From the NCBI GenBank assembly GCA_945877045.1, contig CAMCQW010000109.1, forward strand, positions 1 through 6,696: a stretch of DNA of 6,696 bases, given 5' to 3'. The position numbers and the translations under genes are program-made. Each line of letters begins with the position of its first letter. Within the stretch, counting starts at the first letter, position 1. This DNA comes from Chryseobacterium gleum (GTDB lineage Bacteria; Bacteroidota; Bacteroidia; Flavobacteriales_D; Crocinitomicaceae). Below, piece by piece: positions 1 through 4,421 of this stretch. A model generated the notes under the pieces. It saw only the letters and a list, made by a program, of their open reading frames with translations. It had not been told where the DNA came from and did no database searches.

Positions 1-97
1 CCATCAAGACTTTGTCAAATTGTGAAAAATGATAATCTTGAGCAACAAGATGACTGCTAACTATTGCAAATAAAAATCCTAAAAAGAACTTGAACAT
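1..97 (-). CDS. PorP/SprF-family type IX secretion outer-membrane protein (N-terminal fragment, cut by window edge)
   Basis: The reverse strand from 97 to the left edge encodes 32 residues beginning MFKFFLGFLFAIVSSHLVAQ and continuing DYHFSQFDKVLM. A short signal peptide (about residues 1-19) followed at once by a QD-x-HFSQF motif is the usual mature N-terminus of the PorP/SprF family. These outer-membrane beta-barrel proteins of the Bacteroidota work with the type IX secretion system. The start ATG lies one base after the TAA of the upstream modular surface protein (TAA-G-ATG), so the two are almost certainly co-transcribed and probably translationally coupled; no separate ribosome binding site is visible. 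In Flavobacterium johnsoniae, sprF follows the adhesin gene sprB and is needed to put SprB on the surface, so a similar partner role is inferred here. Only about a tenth of the expected length (roughly 300 residues) is present, so the family call rests on this N-terminus and on context. Confidence 0.8.
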   Translation of the reverse strand, partial: MFKFFLGFLFAIVSSHLVAQDYHFSQFDKVLM

Positions 98-98
98 C

Positions 99-3000
99 TT
101 AACGAATTAGCGTGATATTTCCAGAAAGGGTTTCTTTCCTACCATCAATATAAATGACATCAATTATATACGCATAAACGCCTGCATTGCAATTTGATCC
201 TTTATAAGTTCCGTCCCAAACAAAATTTCTAGCACTAGATTGATACATCGAATTACCCCATCGATCGTACACATTGAATGTAAATGACGCAATGTCATAC
301 CCAACAATGATAGAATAACCATTATTTGCCTCAGTTCCAATACCATTTGGCGAGAATGCTGTTGGAATATGGATCCCCGTAGCACATTCTGGAGAACTGT
401 CATCTGGATCGCATGGATCTAATGGGTCGGAACCATTGGTAACTTCTTGTCCATCACTATACCCATCGCCATCTGAATCTGGATTGGTAGGGTCTGTTCC
501 CAAAACCCCTTCTTGCGCATCTGTTAATCCGTCAGCATCTGTATCGATTTGACATAATGGTAAAGAGTCGTCTGGATCGCAAGGATCCATTGGATCAGAG
601 CCATTAGCGACTTCGGTTCCATCATTAATACCATCGCCGTCTGTATCTGGATTAGATGGGTTGGTTCCTTCTGCCGTTTCTTGGCTGTAGGTTAATCCAT
701 CACCATCAGAATCACAGTTTGGCGCTGTAAGATTTGGAATACACGGGTCATTATTCGCTGGGTCAGTTTCATCGTTGACCCCATCGCCATCTGTATCGGC
801 AACAGAAGAATCTAAGGCATCAATAATTCCATCGCCGTCCGTATCCAAAGGAGTCAAAGGATTGGCGCCTATTTCCGAACAATCGTTTTCACCATCGCCG
901 TCAGTGTCAGGATTATTAGGATCTGTACCTGCTGCAATTTCATCCACATTTAAACAACCATCACCATCCAAATCAGGATTGTCAGCTACAAATACAGCCA
1001 CAATAGTTTCGGGTCCAGTAATGTTCACGCCATTTGTGTCTTGTGCGATTGGAAAAAGTAGAGGCCCTGCAACATAGGTCCAATTACTAAATATATACCC
1101 CGGATTGGCCTGCGCAATAATATTGGTGTTTATTCCTCCAAAATACGTAGTAGACCATGGATAAGACGGCGGCCAAATTGAATTTACTTTTATTTTTCCG
1201 GCATTCACTGGCGTTACATTGAAAGTAACGGCAAATGGACCCGAAAGTTGGTAACAATCAATGAGTCCTTGCGCCAATGCAAGACATCGTGCATTAATAA
1301 AATTCCTTAGCGTTTGAACTTTCGATTGCCATCCAGCGTATGTCCCTCCCCATTTGGCACAATGTGCCGTCATTTCAGGAGCAATTTCATTGACCATACT
1401 ATCGAGAAGCATAATCATGGTATCACAAGAAAAATTGGTATTTATCAAATCAATGTAACGTGTGATATAATATTGTTCTACCACGGGATTTTCCAAAATA
1501 AGTTTTTCTAGTATGTCCGTGTGGCCTTGCCCTCCTGGATTCGGTAAGTTTTCGGCGTTACACGGATCGGCATTGGCGCTCGGATCGGGAATTCCCGTGT
1601 AATTGATATAGTGACCAAAGGTAGCATCCATATCCCAAAGCGAATAACGCCACTTTTTCTTGTCGCCAGTTGTATCGAGTCCTCTCCACCAAGAGGTATT
1701 CCAATTCAGCCAATCTTGATTAACGACATACGAATTGAACATAAAATAATCACAAAGTGATTCCCAATTTAGCAAACTATCCACATAAGCAAAGTTTGTT
1801 GGATTTGCCATACTATTGGTGGCAATATAGTTCTTCAAATTATTCCAATCGGGCAAGGCGTTTGGCGCGCCATAATCTTGCCAAGTACCCCCCCAAGTTT
1901 TTAAATAGTACAAGTTAAATTTATCTTGATTATAGTAAAAGTCAGTATAATCAGCATCGTCTACTTTTTCCCTTAATTCATAAACGCCCCAATACTGTCC
2001 ATTCAGATAGATCACACAGGGTCTCCACGTTCGCTCATCTAATTTCATGTCAGCTTTAATAGATAGTTCATGAATAAAAGCATCACGAATATGTGCTCCA
2101 TTTTCAAATGGATAATTATCACTTGCGGCAGACTTTAAGATTAAACGTTGGAAATTATCTCTTGCTTTTTCCGGAAAAATAATATGTTCTATATCTCCAT
2201 TATAACCAAATTCATCTCTCAAAATAAAGTCAAATCCCCTTTGAGGATAGCCCCACGAGTCATTTCCGTGTTCGTTAAATTCTCCTTGTCCCTCATCAAT
2301 GAAAACGCCATTATCTTCAAACAATTCGAAGGAGCCAATGGGGGTGAATTGAGTTCCTTGGAGCAAGGTATATACGCCTTGACCAGAAACAGAAACAACT
2401 GGTATGGAATGATTCACATTTATAAAATAAGTGTTTGTCGCGGTGAAAGAAGGTAAATTGGTGCTAAATGCCGCGGCTCTTATCACTTTTGTCGTGGCTA
2501 TTGGTATCGGCGCTGAATAAATTGGAGAAGTAACGACAGGGTCAGAGCCATCTAGAGTGTAACGAATGGTTGCGGTAGGGTCAGGACACGTAATCGTAAT
2601 AGACTGTGCCGCGGGATAAAACCCTGCTTGTAAACTAAAAACAGGCGTTGGTGTGTAAAAATTAACGGCACCGCTATTATTCGCGTTGGGTGTAGGAGTC
2701 GTAAATAAACTAAATGTTGCAGCACCATTGGTCGTTCGTCCGACAGAATGATTGGATTTTGTCATGTGAACAATTTTGAAAGAATCAACTACCACCAACG
2801 ATGGATTTAATAGAATAATCCAATCCCCTTCCGTTTGAGAAAGGTTAAAGTTGGGATGGTATTGATTTCCATTTACTAAATTCCTTTTCGAACAAAAGGC
2901 CATTTTGAATCCATTTGCGGGGATTGACCCACTAGGAATTAACCATTTAGTAAGGTTTGTTGCTTTATCTGACAAGTACCATCCCGTTAAATCAATGGGT

Positions 3001-3158
3001 GACGCAGTTGTATTAAGCAACTCTATCCAATCTTCACGCTCACCATATGCATCCGTTGGACCGCTAATATTTGAGCAAGAATATTCGTTGATTTTCACCT
3101 GTCCGAATAAGGATAATGAAACGGATATGAAACAAAATAAGTAAATCGATTTTATCAT
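99..3158 (-). CDS. Secreted modular CotH-kinase-family protein with lamin-tail domain, TSP3 repeats and type B T9SS sorting domain
   Basis: This 1019-residue protein has a signal peptide (about 1-19, ending SLFG before QVKI). A lamin-tail domain follows at about 20-130 (INEYSCSN at 23-30, DWIELLN at 43-49, LTGWYLSD at 57-64). A chitobiase/hexosaminidase C-terminal-like domain lies at about 170-248 (IRYTLDGSDP at 198-207). A CotH kinase-like domain lies at about 250-640, with ILKSAASDNYPF at 340-351, R358-D359, GVYELREKVD at 391-400, NQD ending at Asp482, and LWDMD with Asp509/Asp511. An InlB-B-repeat-like module (about 642-726), calcium-binding DxDxDG thrombospondin type 3 repeats (about 727-925) and a gliding-motility-type C-terminal domain (929-1019: PTAFSPNG, FNVYDRWGN, WDGTYKG, NAGVYAYII) complete it. 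The last domain marks type B export by T9SS. CotH proteins of spore formers phosphorylate coat proteins; the secreted Bacteroidota versions have no established substrate. Asp482 and Asp509/511 are the likely catalytic and metal residues by comparison with Bacillus CotH. The ATG at 3158 gives a proper signal peptide. The SprF-like gene follows after one base. Confidence 0.92.
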   Translation of the reverse strand: MIKSIYLFCFISVSLSLFGQVKINEYSCSNISGPTDAYGEREDWIELLNTTASPIDLTGWYLSDKATNLTKWLIPSGSIPANGFKMAFCSKRNLVNGNQYHPNFNLSQTEGDWIILLNPSLVVVDSFKIVHMTKSNHSVGRTTNGAATFSLFTTPTPNANNSGAVNFYTPTPVFSLQAGFYPAAQSITITCPDPTATIRYTLDGSDPVVTSPIYSAPIPIATTKVIRAAAFSTNLPSFTATNTYFINVNHSIPVVSVSGQGVYTLLQGTQFTPIGSFELFEDNGVFIDEGQGEFNEHGNDSWGYPQRGFDFILRDEFGYNGDIEHIIFPEKARDNFQRLILKSAASDNYPFENGAHIRDAFIHELSIKADMKLDERTWRPCVIYLNGQYWGVYELREKVDDADYTDFYYNQDKFNLYYLKTWGGTWQDYGAPNALPDWNNLKNYIATNSMANPTNFAYVDSLLNWESLCDYFMFNSYVVNQDWLNWNTSWWRGLDTTGDKKKWRYSLWDMDATFGHYINYTGIPDPSANADPCNAENLPNPGGQGHTDILEKLILENPVVEQYYITRYIDLINTNFSCDTMIMLLDSMVNEIAPEMTAHCAKWGGTYAGWQSKVQTLRNFINARCLALAQGLIDCYQLSGPFAVTFNVTPVNAGKIKVNSIWPPSYPWSTTYFGGINTNIIAQANPGYIFSNWTYVAGPLLFPIAQDTNGVNITGPETIVAVFVADNPDLDGDGCLNVDEIAAGTDPNNPDTDGDGENDCSEIGANPLTPLDTDGDGIIDALDSSVADTDGDGVNDETDPANNDPCIPNLTAPNCDSDGDGLTYSQETAEGTNPSNPDTDGDGINDGTEVANGSDPMDPCDPDDSLPLCQIDTDADGLTDAQEGVLGTDPTNPDSDGDGYSDGQEVTNGSDPLDPCDPDDSSPECATGIHIPTAFSPNGIGTEANNGYSIIVGYDIASFTFNVYDRWGNSMYQSSARNFVWDGTYKGSNCNAGVYAYIIDVIYIDGRKETLSGNITLIR
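384..545 (-). repeat. Tandem unit B of a 54-residue duplication within the TSP3 region
   Basis: This is the second copy, residues 872-925 (DTDADGLTDAQ to DPDDSSPEC), lying just before the type B sorting domain that begins near residue 929. One loop carries Ala875 in place of the usual Gly (DTDADG versus DSDGDG). The duplication would change stalk length by about 56 residues, so copy number may differ between strains. Confidence 0.8.
552..713 (-). repeat. Tandem unit A of a 54-residue duplication within the TSP3 region
   Basis: This stretch encodes residues 816-869 (from DSDGDGLTYSQ to DPDDSLPLC). It matches the next unit (872-925) with the same layout: two calcium loops, a T/N-NPSNPD or TDPTNPD linker, an EVxNGSDPxDPCDPDDS block and a closing Cys. 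The offset is 56 residues (168 bp), with only two residues between the units. The clear DNA similarity, including the GGATC(T/C)-AT(G/T)G blocks, suggests a fairly recent duplication. Confidence 0.8.
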
Positions 3159-3178
3159 AATTCAACTAGATTTCTTGC

Positions 3179-3186
3179 TAAAAGTA
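3179..3186 (-). promoter_or_regulatory. Possible -7 element for the leftward CotH/SprF transcription unit
   Basis: On the reverse strand this reads TACTTTTA, one base off the Bacteroidota -7 consensus TAnnTTTG. It lies 20 bases before the ATG at 3158. About 19 bases further upstream is a run of T where the TTTG-type -33 element would be expected. The match is weak in AT-rich DNA, so this is only a candidate. Confidence 0.3.
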
Positions 3187-3253
3187 CATTAAAAATTTGT
3201 TAACTAAAAAAGTCGGTGAAATTTCTATATTAGACGTCAATGATAAAAAATCG

Positions 3254-3261
3254 TATTTTTG
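3254..3261 (+). promoter_or_regulatory. Candidate Bacteroidota -7 element (TATTTTTG) for the lipoprotein/DUF2490 operon
   Basis: TATTTTTG matches the TAnnTTTG consensus of the major sigma factor of Bacteroidota exactly and lies 22 bases before the ATG at 3284, giving a short leader. No good TTTG -33 box is found about 19 bases upstream, where the sequence is ATTAGAC. An overlapping TATAAT at 3263-3268 resembles a proteobacterial -10 box but would leave almost no leader. The 125-bp region 3159-3283 separates two divergent units and should hold both promoters. Confidence 0.45.
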
Positions 3262-3283
3262 TTATAATCTAAACAAAAATAAC

Positions 3284-3694
3284 ATGAAAATATTAACAAA
3301 AAAATACTTTTTTTTGTTCGCTCTAGTGCTTTTCACAGGCTGTATAAAAACAGAGGGTCAAGGCGGAAGAGCTAAAATAAAGGGGAAGATTACAGGGACA
3401 TTTTACTACGATGATCAATTAACACAACTGAATGGTAGTGGAGTTCTTGCTAATGAAAACGTCTACATAGTTTATGGAACTGCTGATACTTATTTTGATG
3501 ATGACATTAAAACCAGTTACGATGGAAGTTACGAGTTTAATTACCTAAGACCGGGCACCTACACTATTTTTGCCTATGAAAATTGTTTCCCATGCGCTGG
3601 CCTTGAACGAGCGAACATAATAGACACTGTTGAAATTGTTGGAAAAGAGGACATAATTGATTTGGGAACAATCAACTTAAAGAAAAAAGTTTAA
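3284..3694 (+). CDS. Small lipoprotein with carboxypeptidase-regulatory-like beta-sandwich domain
   Basis: This 136-residue protein begins MKILTKKYFF, has a hydrophobic stretch at 8-18 and a clear lipobox LFTG|C with Cys20, so it should be lipidated and membrane anchored. An in-frame TTG at 3197 would add 29 residues in front and bury the signal peptide; the ATG at 3284 is therefore chosen. The mature part (about 30-134) reads like a prealbumin-like or carboxypeptidase-regulatory-like fold: AKIKGKITGTF at 30-40, DGSYEFNYLRPGTYTIFAYE at 80-99, and a closing DLGTINLKK strand. A Cys-x-x-Cys motif (Cys101, Cys104; CFPC) sits right after the GTYTIFAYEN strand and could be a disulfide or a metal site. 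The leader is A-rich with no Shine-Dalgarno sequence, which is normal in this phylum. The next gene starts 6 bp downstream, so the two are likely one operon. The specific function is unknown. Confidence 0.85.
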   Translation: MKILTKKYFFLFALVLFTGCIKTEGQGGRAKIKGKITGTFYYDDQLTQLNGSGVLANENVYIVYGTADTYFDDDIKTSYDGSYEFNYLRPGTYTIFAYENCFPCAGLERANIIDTVEIVGKEDIIDLGTINLKKKV

Positions 3695-3700
3695 GGAAGT

Positions 3701-4414
3701 ATGAAGCGTCTCCTTGTTTTTTGGATGTTTTTTTCTACGACCAGCCTTTTTAGTCAAGGAAGTATTTTCCAATTATGGTCAGAAAAAGGTGTTAAAGTAT
3801 CGCTGACAAAGCGTTCGTCCTTTGGATTGGATTGGACAAGTCGAATTGGAGAAAATGGGTTTGAAACTATGTTTCCACAGTTAAATTTCAAATACAAAGT
3901 GTTCGATTGGTTTCGTCCCTCCATAGATTTTCGGTATATTTTAGACAAGTCGTTAAGCGGTGAATATAACGCAAGCAGTCGCATCAATTTAAATGCTCAA
4001 TTTAATTACGATAAAAAGCGCTTTTCAGCGGGATTGCGTATTAGATACCAATATGGCTTTGACCGAATCAGTGCTGATTATGAGTCTGATTTTGATAAAG
4101 CGTATCGGATAAAACCACAACTATCCTATGACATCAAAAACAGTGTGTTTTCTCCCATACTAAGTGCTGAGTTTTTTTATGATCCCAGTTACTCCGATTT
4201 AGGTCGTCGTTTTAACAAAATACGTTACTTCATTGGGGCCCGTTTAGATTTTTCAGGTCCTCATGGATTCCAATTTGGCTACCAATACGATCAAAAAATT
4301 AATCTTCCCGCACCGATTAACAAACACGTACTTAGCTTGAGTTATAGTTATAGCATTAAAGAAAAAAAGGCAAAGAAAAGTACGACAAAACCCAAAAGCT
4401 CAAAGACCCTTTAG
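3701..4414 (+). CDS. DUF2490-family outer-membrane beta-barrel protein with lysine-rich C-terminal tail
   Basis: This 237-residue protein has a signal peptide (about 1-18, ending SLFS before QG). The rest consists of alternating aromatic and polar strands typical of a small outer-membrane barrel. Patterns characteristic of Bacteroidota DUF2490 proteins include LWSEKGVKVSLTK at 25-37, PQLSYDIKNS with SPILSAEFFYDP at 139-162, NKIRYFIGARLDF at 172-184, and the last strand NKHVLSLSYSYSIK at 207-220. Most DUF2490 barrels end at or close to this last strand. Here a basic tail follows (220-237, with 8 Lys in 18 residues), which would point into the periplasm. The start ATG is 6 bp after the lipoprotein stop, with AAGGA close in front as a weak ribosome binding site, so the genes are co-transcribed. 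The family has no established biochemical role. The gene ends one base from the stop of the convergent cyclase gene. Confidence 0.85.
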   Translation: MKRLLVFWMFFSTTSLFSQGSIFQLWSEKGVKVSLTKRSSFGLDWTSRIGENGFETMFPQLNFKYKVFDWFRPSIDFRYILDKSLSGEYNASSRINLNAQFNYDKKRFSAGLRIRYQYGFDRISADYESDFDKAYRIKPQLSYDIKNSVFSPILSAEFFYDPSYSDLGRRFNKIRYFIGARLDFSGPHGFQFGYQYDQKINLPAPINKHVLSLSYSYSIKEKKAKKSTTKPKSSKTL

Positions 4415-4421
4415 ACTAGTC
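4414..4421. other. 8-bp palindrome holding the ends of two convergent genes
   Basis: GACTAGTC spans the last base of the plus-strand TAG stop (4412-4414) and the whole minus-strand TAG stop (CTA at 4416-4418). The two coding regions are separated by a single base. No GC-rich hairpin with a T-run is visible here, so any transcription terminator would have to lie inside coding sequence, or the two transcripts overlap as antisense at their 3' ends. Confidence 0.7.

Larger units (their letters stand above)
384..980 (-). repeat. Thrombospondin type 3 (DxDxDG) calcium-binding repeat region
   Basis: This part encodes residues about 727-925 of the surface protein and is built from aspartate-rich D-x-D-x-D-G loops, such as DTDGDG, DSDGDG and DLDGDG, spaced by TDPxNPD linkers. 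Such repeats bind calcium and often form a stiff stalk between a functional head and the C-terminal anchoring or sorting domain. Three Cys pairs with identical spacing (806/815, 860/869, 916/925) lie in DPC-x8-C segments and probably form disulfides outside the cell. The repeats also give the opposite strand a run of PSPSVS-like codons, which is an artefact and not a gene. Confidence 0.9.

Noticed and set aside
164..403. Minus-strand frame of 79 codons in a second frame of the sorting-domain region
   Set aside because: It overlaps the coding frame of the type B sorting domain, which is clearly the real one, and its own translation has no domain.
775..1077. A 100-codon plus-strand reading frame rich in PSPSVS-like repeats
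   Set aside because: It is the antisense image of the DTDGDG calcium repeats of the surface protein. Its composition follows entirely from those codons, and it has no start-site signals or recognisable domain.
1888..1894. A run of seven C (G on the coding strand) in the CotH gene, considered as a phase-variation tract
   Set aside because: It is short and encodes conserved-looking Trp-Gly-Gly-Thr-Trp residues in frame. Seven bases alone are weak evidence for slippage.
1314..3144. Plus-strand open frames at 1314-1511, 2148-2456 and 2905-3144
   Set aside because: They lie wholly inside the well-supported minus-strand CotH protein, have no ribosome binding sites and show no family resemblance.
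3229..3241. GACGTC-centred inverted repeat between the divergent genes, considered as an operator
   Set aside because: Only six central bases are perfectly palindromic and the flanks mismatch. It resembles no CRP-type or other known site closely enough to call.
3197..3283. TTG start at 3197 for the lipoprotein
   Set aside because: It would place 29 polar residues before the lipoprotein signal peptide and would overlap the candidate promoter. The ATG at 3284 gives a standard signal with lipobox Cys20.
3754..3987. Minus-strand frame of 77 codons opposite the DUF2490 gene
   Set aside because: It is antisense to a convincing barrel protein and has no supporting features.
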